Assembly (NCBI RefSeq): GCF_014145675.1
Contig: NZ_JACGZW010000005.1
Location: 372,001 to 436,000 of the forward strand
Direction of reading: 5' to 3'
Source: Amycolatopsis dendrobii
Lineage (GTDB): Bacteria > Actinomycetota > Actinomycetes > Mycobacteriales > Pseudonocardiaceae
DNA: 64,000 bases
Shown one piece after another: positions 46,705 to 56,051 of the stretch. Made by a program: the position numbers and the translations under genes. The notes under the pieces were generated by a model that had not been told where the DNA came from, did not search any database, and worked only from the letters and a program-made list of their open reading frames with translations. Position 1 is the stretch's first letter; each line of letters starts with the position of its first letter.

Positions 46705-47634
46705 GTGTTCTCGACAGGTCCCGGCACCCAGCCGGACCGGCTCGCCGACGCGCTGGCGGACGGGCCGTTCAGCCGTGCCCTGACCCTGGCCATCGACCGC
46801 AGCGGGCTCGGCCTCGACCGGCTCCGCGACCGGCTCGCCGCGGCGGGCGCGGCGGTCAGCACCACCACCCTCAGCTACTGGCGGACCGGCCGCACCGTGC
46901 CCGCCCGCGCCCGTTCGCGCGTCGCGGTGCGGATTCTCGAGGGCGTGCTCGACCTGCCGCCGGGCTCGCTGACCGGGCTGATCGAGCGCGATCCGGAACC
47001 GCCGCCGGTCCCGGTCGTGCGCTGGGAACGGTTGTGGGGACGCCGGAACGCCGTGCTGCGGGTGCTGAACTCGTTCGAAACGGCGTACCGGACGTCGCTG
47101 GTCGTCGTGAGCCTCCACGAGGCCGTGCACGTCGGCCCGGACCGGCGGCTGCACCGGCTGGAAGTGCGCGAGGTCCTCCGCGCGACCGAGGACGACACGC
47201 ACATCCGGCTGGTCACCGCGCACGGCGTCGGCCCCGGCTGCCCGCCGCGGCTCGTGCGCACCCGCTACTGCTCGCCCGGGCGCACGGAAACCCTCGCCGA
47301 GGAAGGATTCACGGTGGCCGAACTCGTCCTCGGCCGCGGGCTGGACCGGGGCGAAACCGCGATCGCCGAGTACGAATTCGAGTTCACCGACGACCGCCCG
47401 GACTGGTCCTACGAACGCCGGTTCCGCAACGCCGTGCACGAGCACGTGCTCGAACTGCACTTCGCGCCCGGCTTCGAACCGCGGGCCTGCCACGCCTACC
47501 GCCTCGACTCCCCCGCCGGGCCGGAGACGACCGTCGCCGAACTGCCGATCACCGAGGGCCTTCCCGCGCACGTCGTGTCGGCGGCGGTCACTCCGGGGAT
47601 CCTCGGCCTGCGCTGGCAGTGGGACGCGCCATGA
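46705..47634 (+). CDS. XRE-like helix-turn-helix regulator
   Basis: About 309 residues. The N-terminal ~80 residues form an atypical XRE domain: LTLAIDRSGLGLDRLRDRLAAAGAAVSTTTLSYW, then RTVPARARSR. The rest is an actinobacteria-specific domain of unknown function rich in beta-strands. GTG 46705 is preferred because GAGGAGG lies eight bases upstream; ATG 46675 is in frame too. The S4 gene starts 7 bases after its stop, so both may share a transcript. Confidence 0.7.
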   Translation: MFSTGPGTQPDRLADALADGPFSRALTLAIDRSGLGLDRLRDRLAAAGAAVSTTTLSYWRTGRTVPARARSRVAVRILEGVLDLPPGSLTGLIERDPEPPPVPVVRWERLWGRRNAVLRVLNSFETAYRTSLVVVSLHEAVHVGPDRRLHRLEVREVLRATEDDTHIRLVTAHGVGPGCPPRLVRTRYCSPGRTETLAEEGFTVAELVLGRGLDRGETAIAEYEFEFTDDRPDWSYERRFRNAVHEHVLELHFAPGFEPRACHAYRLDSPAGPETTVAELPITEGLPAHVVSAAVTPGILGLRWQWDAP

Positions 47635-47641
47635 TGAACCC

Positions 47642-48007
47642 ATGGAATCGACGCGGATCGACCGCTGGCTCTGGGCGGTCCGGCTGACCAAGACGCGCGC
47701 CGACGCCGCGGCCGCCTGCCGCGGCGGGCACGTGCGCGTGAACGACCGCCCGGCGAAACCGGCGACCTCGGTCGTGCCCGGCGACGAGGTCCGGGCCCGG
47801 ATCGGGACGACGACCCGCGTAGTCGAGGTCGTGCAGGTGATCCAGAAACGGGTCGGCGCGGCCGTCGCGGCCACCTGTCTCATCGACCGCACCCCGAAGC
47901 CGCCGCCGGAAGCGGCGATCCCGGTCGCCCGCCGCGAGCGCGGCGCGGGCCGTCCGACGAAACGGGAACGCCGGGTGCTGGACGAATTCCGCCGCCAGCA
48001 GGGCTGA
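47642..48007 (+). CDS. S4-domain RNA-binding protein (Hsp15-like)
   Basis: A 121-residue basic protein. Residues 5-65 follow the S4 fold (RIDRWLWAVRLTKTRADAAAACRGGHVRVNDRPAKP). Hsp15 proteins bind 50S subunits with stalled nascent chains. The C-terminus is Arg-rich (RRERGAGRPTKRERR). No stress promoter is evident. Confidence 0.88.
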   Translation: MESTRIDRWLWAVRLTKTRADAAAACRGGHVRVNDRPAKPATSVVPGDEVRARIGTTTRVVEVVQVIQKRVGAAVAATCLIDRTPKPPPEAAIPVARRERGAGRPTKRERRVLDEFRRQQG

Positions 48008-48050
48008 CCCCGCGGGACACCGGATCGGCGCTTCCCTGCGGGCTCGTTTG

Positions 48051-48076
48051 CGTACCTTGTAAGCTTACGATGTACG
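48051..48076. promoter_or_regulatory. Operator-like dyad before the broken membrane gene/TetR unit
   Basis: CGTAC-N3-GTAAGCTTAC-N3-GTACG: a 10-base perfect palindrome flanked symmetrically by CGTAC/GTACG, 26 bases in all. This size and symmetry suit a TetR dimer pair. It lies 20 bases before the truncated gene, which overlaps the TetR gene, suggesting autoregulation. Confidence 0.65.
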
Positions 48077-48096
48077 CATAAGCAGCGGAGACCGCC

Positions 48097-48385
48097 GTGC
48101 CCCCGATCGCCGTCGCCGTCCCGATCCTGTGGCTGGCCTGGCTCGTCCTGACCGAATGGGTGCCGACGCACCCGCTCAACGATCTCGCGCCGGGCAATCT
48201 CCGCCCGCGACTGCTCGCCGCCGCGATCAACTACCCGTTCCCGCTGCTCATCGCCGCGGGCGTGGCGCCGCACCGGCCGTGGTCGTCGATCGCGGCGCCG
48301 GCGTTGTGCGTGCAGCGCCTTGGTCGTCGGCCTGCTCGCCCTGGCCATGTCCGGCACGACGCTGGCTGCCACGCTGAGCGCATGA
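48097..48385 (+). pseudogene. Membrane protein with internal deletion
   Basis: From GTG 48097 the frame reads VPILWLAWLVLTEWVPTHPLNDL and INYPFPLLIAAGVAPHRPW, the start of a small polytopic membrane protein. Near 48310 this breaks, and a different frame reads VVGLLALAMSGTTLAATLSA then TGA at 48383, a plausible last helix of the same protein. The middle, including the expected central helices, is missing and the frame has shifted. The TetR ATG overlaps its stop, the layout of an intact regulator-target pair. Confidence 0.65.
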
Positions 48386-48960
48386 ACGACACGCCCCGCC
48401 GCCGGCCGGGTCGCCCGCCGCAGGTCGGCGCCGACCAGATCGTCGCGGCGGCGATCGGCCTCATCGACGACGACGGCCTCGACGCCCTGACCATGCGGGC
48501 GCTCGGCTCCCGCCTCGGGGTCGCGGCGATGTCGTTGTACCGCCACGTCCCGCACCGCGACGCCGTGCTCGCCGCGGTCGTCAACCGCCTGGTGGCCACC
48601 GCGCTCGCCGACCTCGAACCGCGGGAGTCCTGGCCGGAGGCGGCGACCGGGTTCGCCGAGGCGTACCGAGCCATGCTGCTGAGCCATCCGAACGCGGTCC
48701 CGCTGCTGGCCACCCACCCGGTCGACGTCGAAGCGGTCGCGCCGCTGCTCGCGGGCGTGCTCGACCGGTTCGCCGCGGACGGCATCGCCCGGGAGGACGC
48801 GCTGATCGCGGTGCAGTCCCTCGGCGTCTACACCCTTGGCCACGCGCTCGCCCAGGTCGGGTCGCCGCCGGAGGCGCCCGCCGACCCCGCCGCCGCCGAG
48901 TACTACGACCGGTGGTTCGCCGCCGGGCTGCGGGCCATGGTCAAGGGATTCCAGCCCTGA
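48382..48960 (+). CDS. TetR-family transcriptional regulator
   Basis: A 192-residue repressor. The helix-turn-helix is IVAAAIGLIDDDGLDALTMRALGSRLGVAAMSLYRHVPHRDAVL. The C-terminal ligand domain is unassigned. It probably binds the 26-base dyad at 48051. Its former partner, the overlapping membrane gene, is broken, so its remaining target may be itself. Its stop abuts the oxidase gene stop on the opposite strand. Confidence 0.88.
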   Translation: MNDTPRRRPGRPPQVGADQIVAAAIGLIDDDGLDALTMRALGSRLGVAAMSLYRHVPHRDAVLAAVVNRLVATALADLEPRESWPEAATGFAEAYRAMLLSHPNAVPLLATHPVDVEAVAPLLAGVLDRFAADGIAREDALIAVQSLGVYTLGHALAQVGSPPEAPADPAAAEYYDRWFAAGLRAMVKGFQP

Positions 48961-50667
48961 TCAGGCGTCCGATTTCGCCTTGTCCCGCCGCCCCCAATGG
49001 ATGTGCTGCTCCTCCCGCATCCGCTCCACCGCGTCCGGATAGTGCAGTTCGAAAGCGGGCCGTTCGGACCGGATCCGCGGCAGTTCGGTGAAATTGTGCC
49101 GCGGCGGCGGGCTCGACGTGGCCCATTCCAGCGAATTGCCGAAGCCCCACGGGTCGTCCACGTTGACCTTCTCGCCGTAGCGGTAGCTCTTCACCACGTT
49201 CCAGATGAAGGGCAGCACCGAAGCGCCGAGAATGAACGCGCCGATGGTCGAAATCGTGTTCAGCACCGTGAAACCGTCGCTGCGAAGGTAGTCCGCGTAT
49301 CGCCGCGGCATTCCTTCCGCGCCGAGCCAGTGCTGCACGAGGAACGTCGTGTGGAACCCGATGAACGTGGTCCAGAAGTGCCATTTGGCGAGCGGTTCGT
49401 CGAGCATCCGGCCGGTCATCTTCGGGAACCAGAAGTAGATCCCGGCGAACGTGGCGAACACGATCGTGCCGAACAGCACGTAGTGGAAGTGCGCGACCAC
49501 GAAATAGGTGTCGGTGATGTGGAAGTCCAGTGCGGGCGCGGCCAGCAGCACCCCGGTCAGCCCGCCGAGCAGGAACGTGACGAGGAATCCGACCGACCAC
49601 AGCATCGGCGATTCGAACGACAGCGTCCCCTTCCACATGGTGCCGATCCAGTTGAAGAACTTCAGCCCGGTCGGCACCGCGATCAGGAACGTCATGATCG
49701 AGAAGAACGGCAGCAGCACCGCACCGGTGGCGAACATGTGGTGCGCCCACACCGTCGCGGAAAGCCCGGTGATGCCGACCGTCGCGAACACCATCAGCCG
49801 GTAGCCGTAGAGCGGTTTCCGGCTGAACACCGGAATGATCTCGGTGACGATCCCGAAATACGGCAGCGCGACGATGTACACCTCGGGATGGCCGAAGAAC
49901 CAGAACAGATGCTGCCAGAGGATCGCCCCGCCGTTCGCGGGATCGAAAACGTGCGCGCCGAGCCTTCGGTCCGCCTCCAGCGCGAACAGCGCGGCGGTGA
50001 GGATCGGGAACGCGATCAGCACGAGAATCGCGGTGAAAAAGATGTTCCAGGTGAACAGCGGCATCCGGAACATCGTCATTCCCGGCGCCCGCAGGCACAG
50101 GATCGTCGTCGTCATGTTGACCGCGCCGAGAATCGTTCCCAGACCGGACACGATGAGGCCCATGATCCACAGATCGCCGCCGACGCCGGGACTGTGCACG
50201 GCGTCCGACAACGGCGTGTAGGCGGTCCAGCCGAAGTCCGGCGCCCCGGCGGGCGTGAGGAACGCGCTCAGCACGATCAATCCGCCGAAAAGGTACAACC
50301 AGTAGGAAAACGCGTTCAATCGCGGAAACGCGACATCCGGAGAGCCGATCTGCAGCGGCAGCACGAAATTGGCGAATCCGAACACATTCGGCGTCGCGTA
50401 CAGCAGCAGCATGATCGTGCCGTGCATGGTGAACAGCTGGTTGTACTGCTCCTGCGACAGGAATTGCAGCCCCGGCTGGGCCAGTTCGCCGCGCATCAGC
50501 AACGCCATCGCGCCGCCGACCAGGAAAAACGCGAACGAAGTGCCGAGGTAGAGCAGCCCGATCTGCTTGTGGTCGGTGGTGCGCAGGATGCCCAGCAGCA
50601 CCGAGCCTTTCCTGCCCCGGTGCGGCGCGGCGGCGATCACCACTGGCCGGGGCTTCAGCTGTGTCAT
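48961..50667 (-). CDS. ctaD: Cytochrome c oxidase subunit I (aa3-type)
   Basis: A 568-residue heme-copper oxidase subunit with twelve or so helices. Metal ligands are visible: TMHGTIM (low-spin heme), [11 protein letters not shown] (CuB His crosslinked to Tyr), WAHHMFATG, and [11 protein letters not shown]. Residues around the K channel are present ([18 protein letters not shown]). ATG 50667 has GGGAGGTC upstream. No other oxidase subunit genes lie beside it, as is usual for actinobacterial ctaD. The short ORF upstream encodes a separate small protein. Confidence 0.95.
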   Translation of the reverse strand: MTQLKPRPVVIAAAPHRGRKGSVLLGILRTTDHKQIGLLYLGTSFAFFLVGGAMALLMRGELAQPGLQFLSQEQYNQLFTMHGTIMLLLYATPNVFGFANFVLPLQIGSPDVAFPRLNAFSYWLYLFGGLIVLSAFLTPAGAPDFGWTAYTPLSDAVHSPGVGGDLWIMGLIVSGLGTILGAVNMTTTILCLRAPGMTMFRMPLFTWNIFFTAILVLIAFPILTAALFALEADRRLGAHVFDPANGGAILWQHLFWFFGHPEVYIVALPYFGIVTEIIPVFSRKPLYGYRLMVFATVGITGLSATVWAHHMFATGAVLLPFFSIMTFLIAVPTGLKFFNWIGTMWKGTLSFESPMLWSVGFLVTFLLGGLTGVLLAAPALDFHITDTYFVVAHFHYVLFGTIVFATFAGIYFWFPKMTGRMLDEPLAKWHFWTTFIGFHTTFLVQHWLGAEGMPRRYADYLRSDGFTVLNTISTIGAFILGASVLPFIWNVVKSYRYGEKVNVDDPWGFGNSLEWATSSPPPRHNFTELPRIRSERPAFELHYPDAVERMREEQHIHWGRRDKAKSDA

Positions 50668-50769
50668 GACCGACCTCCCGCGCACCCGACGATCGCCGGG
50701 CAGCCCGCGGCGGCCCGGCCTCACCCGGGCCGGGTAACCGGCCCCGGCCCGCGGCAAACCCCGGCTTTG

Positions 50770-51021
50770 TCAGCTGCCCCGGCGGTGCGGCAACTGTCCG
50801 TTCGTCAGCGCCGCACCGAACACCACGGCCGCGCCGATCACCAGCAACACCGCCCCGGCGGCCGGCGCGGACGCCCACCACACCACGCCCGACGCGGCCA
50901 CCAGCCAAGCCCCGGCGAGCGCCTCTTTCCGGGCCGGCGGCGTCGCCTTGCGCGCACGCAGTCCCGCGCTGCCCAAGGCGAGCACGCCGATCGCGAGCAC
51001 CGCCAGCACCGGCCAGTACAT
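50770..51021 (-). CDS. Small two-helix membrane protein
   Basis: An 83-residue protein: helix YWPVLAVLAIGVLALGSAGL, a basic loop (RARKATPPARKEA), then WLVAASGVVWWASAPAAGAVLLVIGAAVVFG. GGAGTAAAG precedes the ATG. It starts 5 bases after the SPW gene stop, so the two are cotranscribed. Function unknown. Confidence 0.65.
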   Translation of the reverse strand: MYWPVLAVLAIGVLALGSAGLRARKATPPARKEALAGAWLVAASGVVWWASAPAAGAVLLVIGAAVVFGAALTNGQLPHRRGS

Positions 51022-51026
51022 TTTCT

Positions 51027-51452
51027 TTACTCCCGGAACTCGCCGCTGTGCCTGCGGTAGGCGACGGTCACCGAGATCACCGAGAAAATCGCCAGCAGCA
51101 CGCCGACGATCAGCGAATTCGTGCGGATCGCGTCGCGGTGGCCGTCGACCGGGTAGCCGAACGCGAAGGGCGCGGCGATGAGCCAGAACCCGATCGCGAC
51201 GTTGACCAGTCCCAGCCAGCGCGCGCGTTCCGGCAGGCCGAACCGGACCAGAGCGACCGCTGCCACGGCGATCCCGCACGCCAGGCTGTTCCAGAAGCCG
51301 GCCGTCGCGGACAGCGTGAACGAGTAGCTGTACGCGAACGCCGCGAACACCAGCCAGGCCCCGGCCAGGAACTCGGCGGTGAGCGGCAGCCTGCTTTCCC
51401 GCAGTTTCCGGTCCTGCGGCGTCAACGCGGTGAGCGCCACGCTCATCTTCAT
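51027..51452 (-). CDS. SPW-repeat-like membrane protein
   Basis: A 141-residue membrane protein with four helices in two related pairs (AEFLAGAWLVFAAFAYSYSF, NSLACGIAVAAVALV; LGLVNVAIGFWLIAAPFAFGY, NSLIVGVLLAIFSVISVTVAY), the pattern of the SPW family. Role unknown. It lies between an acetate-transporter-like gene and the small membrane protein on one strand. Confidence 0.78.
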   Translation of the reverse strand: MKMSVALTALTPQDRKLRESRLPLTAEFLAGAWLVFAAFAYSYSFTLSATAGFWNSLACGIAVAAVALVRFGLPERARWLGLVNVAIGFWLIAAPFAFGYPVDGHRDAIRTNSLIVGVLLAIFSVISVTVAYRRHSGEFRE

Positions 51453-51476
51453 TCCGTGGTCACCTCCTCGCCGGGG

Positions 51477-52241
51477 CTACTGCCCGGCCTTGATTCCCGG
51501 TTCGCCGTGATCGAACTGGATCGCCTGGTGCAACGGCACCGACGCGGTCCGGGCGGGCCGCGGAGCGCGCAGGCCCATCGGCAGGACCACGCGGTGATGC
51601 GCCGCTTCGAGGACCATCGCGCTGCACGCGTACCAGGCCAGCACCGCGGACGCGAGCAGGAAGTACGCGGCGATCGTGCGCACGACGCCGACGTCGCCGA
51701 TCAGGCCGATCGCCAGCAGCGTCGCCCCGGCGGCGAGAACCGCGAGCAGCGCGCAGAGCACGAGGCTTTCCGCCAGCGCGGCGAGCGCGCCGGTCCAGGT
51801 GATCGCCGCGAGCCCGACGAACCAGAAGCCGATCGCGGCCGCCGCGACCGGGCTCGCCGTCGTCGAAGGCAGCCCGCCGAGACCGACGAACAACTGGTAA
51901 ACGCCGTAGCCGATCCAGAACGCGCCCCACGCCCCGTGCACGACCGTGGCGAGCGCGTCGCGGGCCCGGTACGACCACATCCCGGCGAGGAACTGCGCGA
52001 CGCCGCCGAAAGCGAACGCGAACGGGGCCAGCAACAGCGGCGTCGTCGTGCTGTCGCCGAACCAGCCCGCCATGTTGGCCGCCACCATGAACGTCGACAC
52101 CGCGAACCCGGCGAGCCCCAGGATCGACGGTGCGGCCACCGGACTCAGATTGATGTGCGTGTGCTCGCGCCAGAACGAGTATTCCGCGCCGTCGCCGCCC
52201 GCCGGCACCGCGCGGCCGGGCATCTGCATCTCACGGGTCAT
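51477..52241 (-). CDS. GPR1/FUN34/YaaH (SatP) family acetate transporter
   Basis: A 254-residue protein with six helices. The family motif NPAPLGL-like segment appears as INLSPVAAPSILGLAGFAV, followed by GDSTTTPLLLAPFAFAFGGVAQFLAGMW. These channels move acetate or succinate. AAGGAGCCGGAG precedes the ATG at 52241. First gene of a three-gene minus-strand group with the SPW and small membrane genes. Confidence 0.85.
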   Translation of the reverse strand: MTREMQMPGRAVPAGGDGAEYSFWREHTHINLSPVAAPSILGLAGFAVSTFMVAANMAGWFGDSTTTPLLLAPFAFAFGGVAQFLAGMWSYRARDALATVVHGAWGAFWIGYGVYQLFVGLGGLPSTTASPVAAAAIGFWFVGLAAITWTGALAALAESLVLCALLAVLAAGATLLAIGLIGDVGVVRTIAAYFLLASAVLAWYACSAMVLEAAHHRVVLPMGLRAPRPARTASVPLHQAIQFDHGEPGIKAGQ

Positions 52242-52439
52242 CTCCGGCTCCTTCCCAGCCGACCACCCCTGCCCGCCGCGCGTACCCCGCCGTCGACCTG
52301 CGGAACCCTGCATCTGCTACGCCGAACGAGTGAATTTCGTCCCCAGCCGGGCGACGGGCAGTGTCCATTTCGGACGCGACACTCCCCCGCGCGGACGGGA
52401 TGCCAGGCGACCAGGGGTCCGATATGCCAGGGTGTGCGC

Positions 52440-53534
52440 ATGGCGAGCGTCCGCGGTTATCTGTTGTCCTGGACCACTTTGCTGCCGTTGATCGCCCTGG
52501 TCCTGCTGGCGCTCACCTGGGGTCGCACGCTCGGTCCGGTGCCGGTCGCGCTGGTGGCGATCGCGCTGGCGGGCACGGTTCTCGCCGCGGTGCACCACGC
52601 CGAGGTCGTCGCGCACCGGGTCGGCGAACCGTACGGCTCGCTGGTGCTCGCGGTCGCGGTGACCGTGATCGAGGTCGCGCTGATCGTCACGATGATGGCT
52701 TCCGGCGGCGAGAAGGCCGACACCCTGGCGCGCGACACGGTGTTCGCCGCGGTGATGATCACCACTAACGGCATCGTCGGGCTGTCGCTTCTCGTGGGCG
52801 CGCGCCGGTACGGGGAAACGCGTTTCCACCCCGAAGGAAGCGGCGCGGCCTTGGCGACCGTCGGCACGCTGGCGACGCTGAGCCTCGTCTTGCCGACCTT
52901 CACCACAAGCACCCCGGGTCCCGGGTTTTCCGCACCGCAACTGGCTTTCGCGGCCGGTGCGTCGCTGGTCCTGTACGCCACGTTCGTGGCGACACAGACC
53001 GTCCGTCACCGCGATTTCTTCCTTCCCGTCGACCACGACGGCGAGACTCGCGAGGAGGAGCACGCGGAACCGCCGAGCGCCCAGAAGACGTTGGTCAGCC
53101 TCGTTCTGCTGCTGATCTCCCTGGTCACCGTCGTCGGACTGGCGAAGGTGGAATCTCCGGCGATCGAAGCCGGCGTGCGCGCGGCCGGGCTTCCGCAGTC
53201 TTTCGTGGGCGTGGTGATCGCCCTGCTGATCCTGGCCCCGGAAACGCTCGCCGCGGTCCGTGCGGCACGGCGCGACCGGATGCAGATCAGCCTCAACCTC
53301 GCGTACGGCTCGGCGATCGCCAGCATCGGCCTGACGATTCCGGTCATCGCGCTCGCCTCGGTGTGGCTGAAGGGCCCGCTGCTGCTCGGTCTCGGGCCGA
53401 CGCACATCGTGCTGCTCGCGCTCACGGTGGTGGTCAGTGTGCTGACGGTGGTGCCGGGGCGGGCCACGCGGCTTCAGGGCGGGGTGCATCTGGTGTTGCT
53501 GGCGGGATTCCTGGTGCTGGCGATGAATCCGTGA
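52440..53534 (+). CDS. Calcium/proton antiporter (ChaA/Cax family)
   Basis: A 364-residue cation exchanger with eleven or so helices. Two inverted alpha-repeat motifs are seen: VAVTVIEVALIVTMMASGG and, in the second half, VIALLILAPETLAAVRAARR and SLNLAYGSAIASIGLTIPVI. An acidic loop (HDGETREEEHAEPP) separates the halves. It should export Ca2+ (or Na+/K+) against protons. GTG 52434 is an alternative start; no strong ribosome site is seen. Confidence 0.9.
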   Translation: MASVRGYLLSWTTLLPLIALVLLALTWGRTLGPVPVALVAIALAGTVLAAVHHAEVVAHRVGEPYGSLVLAVAVTVIEVALIVTMMASGGEKADTLARDTVFAAVMITTNGIVGLSLLVGARRYGETRFHPEGSGAALATVGTLATLSLVLPTFTTSTPGPGFSAPQLAFAAGASLVLYATFVATQTVRHRDFFLPVDHDGETREEEHAEPPSAQKTLVSLVLLLISLVTVVGLAKVESPAIEAGVRAAGLPQSFVGVVIALLILAPETLAAVRAARRDRMQISLNLAYGSAIASIGLTIPVIALASVWLKGPLLLGLGPTHIVLLALTVVVSVLTVVPGRATRLQGGVHLVLLAGFLVLAMNP

Positions 53535-53557
53535 GTTCGCCCGCGGTCTGGTCGCAC

Positions 53558-53572
53558 GCTCCACAATGGAGC
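53558..53572 (+). terminator. Short hairpin after the antiporter gene
   Basis: GCTCCA-CAA-TGGAGC, a 6-base perfect stem with a 3-base loop, 24 bases after the antiporter stop. A weak terminator candidate. Confidence 0.35.
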
Positions 53573-53796
53573 ATCTTCGGACCGCCTCCCGGCCGCGGGC
53601 ATCCGCGGGCCGGCCCGGTGCCGGCGGATCGCCCGCGAACGAGATTCCTGATTCGCTTATCGTTCCGGCGACCTGAGTCCGATCGCAGGTCGAGCTGCTT
53701 TTCCACCGCTTTCCCCGGATCTTCGCGGGACGTCGCCGCGGTGCGCGGGAGGAAAAGGACGCCGGTTTTGTCGGTGCTGCTCCGTATCCTGGCCAG

Positions 53797-54021
53797 GTGA
53801 AGATCCAGCAGTCCCCCGTCCCGTCCGCTGCGGCCGGTGAAGCCGCGCGCAGAGCTTCTCCCGGCAGCCGCCCCACGTTCCCCGGCCGTCCGTCGGCCGA
53901 TGCCCGTTCCGTTCGTGCCGCCGGCCTCGCGCCTGTCGTCGTGGCGAGCGCCCGAGGCGTCGCCGCCCGGCTCGCGGCCGCCGGGTTCGCCCGCGGCTCC
54001 GTCGGCGAGGTGCGCCCATGA
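53797..54021 (+). CDS. Short Ala/Arg-rich upstream reading frame, possible leader
   Basis: A 74-codon GTG-initiated frame whose stop overlaps the MFS ATG (ATGA). It is rich in Ala, Arg and Pro and resembles no family I know. There is no clear ribosome binding site. Translational coupling could make it a leader peptide, but random open frames of this length are common in such GC-rich DNA. Confidence 0.25.
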   Translation: MKIQQSPVPSAAAGEAARRASPGSRPTFPGRPSADARSVRAAGLAPVVVASARGVAARLAAAGFARGSVGEVRP

Positions 54022-55457
54022 GCGGCCTCTCGTCCCCCGCGACGGAAGCAGTGGAGCGCCCGCCCGCCAAGCCCGGGCTGCTGATCAGCGTGCTCGTGCT
54101 GTCGGCGTTCGTGATGATCCTCAACGAGACCATCCTGAGCGTCGCGCTGCGCGACCTCACCGTCGACCTCTCCGTCCCGACCACCACGATCCAGTGGCTC
54201 ACCAGCGGCTTCCTGCTCACCATGGCGGTGGTCATCCCGACGACGGGGTTCCTGCTCGAACGGTTCACGCCGCGGCAGGTGTTCGTCTTCTCGCTCGCCT
54301 CGTTCAGCCTCGGCACGCTGCTGTGCGGCGTCGCGCCCGGGTTCGGCCTGCTGATGGCGGGCCGTGTCGTGCAGGCGTGCGGCACCGCGGTGATGATCCC
54401 GCTGCTGATGACCACCGTCATGCGGCTCGTGCCCGCCCAGCGCCGCGGCGCGACGATGGGCACGATCAGCATCGTCATCGCGGTCGCGCCCGCGATCGGC
54501 CCGACGATCGGCGGCGCGGTGCTGTCGTCGCTCGGCTGGCGGTGGATGTTCTTCATCGTGCTGCCGCTGTCGCTGGCCGCACTGGTCACCGGGATGCTGC
54601 AGCTGCGGATCGACAGCGAAACCCGCGCGGTCCCGCTCGACGCCCTCTCGGTCGTCCTGTCCGCCATCGGTTTCGGCGGAGTTCTGTACGGCCTGTCGTC
54701 CGCGGGCGAATCCGCCGAGACCGCGCTGGTGCCGCCGTGGCTGCCGATCGTCGTCGGCGTGGTTTCGCTGGCGGTGTTCGGCTGGCGGCAGCTTCGCCTG
54801 CAACAGCGCGACCGGGCCCTGCTCGACCTGCGGCCGTTCACCCACCGCAGCTTCGTAGTCGCGCTCGGGCTCAGCGCGCTGCTGTTCATGTGCCTGATCG
54901 GCGCGGGCGCGATCCTGCTGCCGCTGTACCTGCAAACCGTCCTGCACAAGTCGACCTTCATCAGCGGCCTGGCCGTCCTGCCCGGCGGTCTGGTGCTCGG
55001 CCTGCTCGGCCGCCCGGTCGGCGCCCTGTTCGACCGGGTCGGCGCCCGCCCGCTGGTCCTGCCCGGCGCACTCGCGATGGCGGTCTCGCTGTGGCTGTTC
55101 TCGTTGCTGGGCCCGGGTTCTCCGCTGGTCGCGGTGATCGGCATCCACATCGTCCTGATGGCCGGCCTGGGCCTGATGATGACCCCGCTGATGACCGAAT
55201 CGCTGGCCGCGCTGCCCGACCACCTCTACTCGCACGGCAGCGCGATCCTCTCGACCCTCCAACAGGTCGCCGGCGCACTGGGCACCGCGGTGTTCATCAG
55301 CGTCGCGACCCTGAGCAGCGCCGAACACGCCGCGGTAAGCCCCGATGCCGACGGCCTGCACATGGCGTTCGTCGTCGCCGGCTGCATCGGAGTGGCCGCG
55401 GTAATCGGAGCCTGGTTCGTCCGTTCGCCCCGCCCGGAACGAACGGAGGAGGCCTGA
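54018..55457 (+). CDS. MFS drug-efflux pump (DHA2/EmrB family)
   Basis: A 479-residue transporter with 14 expected helices. ILNETILSVALRDL is the DHA2 motif in TM1, followed by QWLTSGFLLTMAVVIPTTGFLLERF and GRVVQACGTAVMIPLLMTTVMRLVPAQRRGATMG. The second transporter of this family in the window, but outside the siderophore operon. A conserved unknown follows after four bases. Substrate unknown. Confidence 0.9.
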   Translation: MSGLSSPATEAVERPPAKPGLLISVLVLSAFVMILNETILSVALRDLTVDLSVPTTTIQWLTSGFLLTMAVVIPTTGFLLERFTPRQVFVFSLASFSLGTLLCGVAPGFGLLMAGRVVQACGTAVMIPLLMTTVMRLVPAQRRGATMGTISIVIAVAPAIGPTIGGAVLSSLGWRWMFFIVLPLSLAALVTGMLQLRIDSETRAVPLDALSVVLSAIGFGGVLYGLSSAGESAETALVPPWLPIVVGVVSLAVFGWRQLRLQQRDRALLDLRPFTHRSFVVALGLSALLFMCLIGAGAILLPLYLQTVLHKSTFISGLAVLPGGLVLGLLGRPVGALFDRVGARPLVLPGALAMAVSLWLFSLLGPGSPLVAVIGIHIVLMAGLGLMMTPLMTESLAALPDHLYSHGSAILSTLQQVAGALGTAVFISVATLSSAEHAAVSPDADGLHMAFVVAGCIGVAAVIGAWFVRSPRPERTEEA

Positions 55458-55461
55458 CCCC

Positions 55462-55866
55462 GTGAACGCAGACCGGCTCGATGTCGTCGCCCGCACCTTC
55501 ACCGCATCGATGACCAGCATCCGCGGCCGACGCGTCCACCGGCTGATCATGCGCCGGATGGCAGGCTACGACCACGTCCTGCCCGCCGCCACCGCCGACG
55601 GCGCCCCAGCGCTGCTGGCTCTGTCCGCCGACGGCCGAGCCGCCCTGTGCCGCAGCGACGGTCGCGGCCCGTCCGCAGACCTCGTGACCTGCGGCCCGAC
55701 GCCCGGGGTCACCGTGACGTCCGCACACGACCTCACGAAGGACTCGCTGCCGGTGCTGAACTGGACCGTCCGGCATCCCGGGTTGCTGCACGTCGCGGGC
55801 CCGCTGACGATCGTTCCCGGCGAGACGGAGCAGGAGGGGATCGAGGCGGCCCTGCGTCCTGGATGA
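55462..55866 (+). CDS. Hypothetical protein coupled to the MFS pump
   Basis: A 134-residue soluble protein with GTG start four bases after the transporter stop; GGAGG lies within the transporter's last codons. No family recognised. Alternating short strands and several Cys (ALCRSDGRGP, LVTCGPTPG) are all that can be said. Likely cotranscribed with the pump. Confidence 0.6.
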   Translation: MNADRLDVVARTFTASMTSIRGRRVHRLIMRRMAGYDHVLPAATADGAPALLALSADGRAALCRSDGRGPSADLVTCGPTPGVTVTSAHDLTKDSLPVLNWTVRHPGLLHVAGPLTIVPGETEQEGIEAALRPG

Positions 55867-55880
55867 CCGGCTCCGGGTTT

Positions 55881-55960
55881 CCTCGAAACGAGCGGCTCGA
55901 GGCCTGGCCGCGACCGGACGCCGGTCGTCAGTGCAGAGCTCCGAGCCGCTCGTTTCGAGG
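55881..55960. terminator. 19-bp inverted repeat with nested hairpin between convergent genes
   Basis: CCTCGAAACGAGCGGCTCG (55881-55899) is perfectly repeated as reverse complement at 55942-55960. The 42-base interior holds a second hairpin, CGACCGG-ACG-CCGGTCG (55911-55927). The structure starts 15 bases after the upstream stop and ends 91 bases before the convergent FUSC stop, so a bidirectional terminator fits. Confidence 0.6.
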
Positions 55961-56051
55961 CGGATGAGCTACCAGCGAGCCGCGGAGAAACCCGGCCGAG
56001 CGCGCCGAGCCGGGCCAGCGCCCGCCATCCGGCGGGGCAGGCGTCCCGGTC

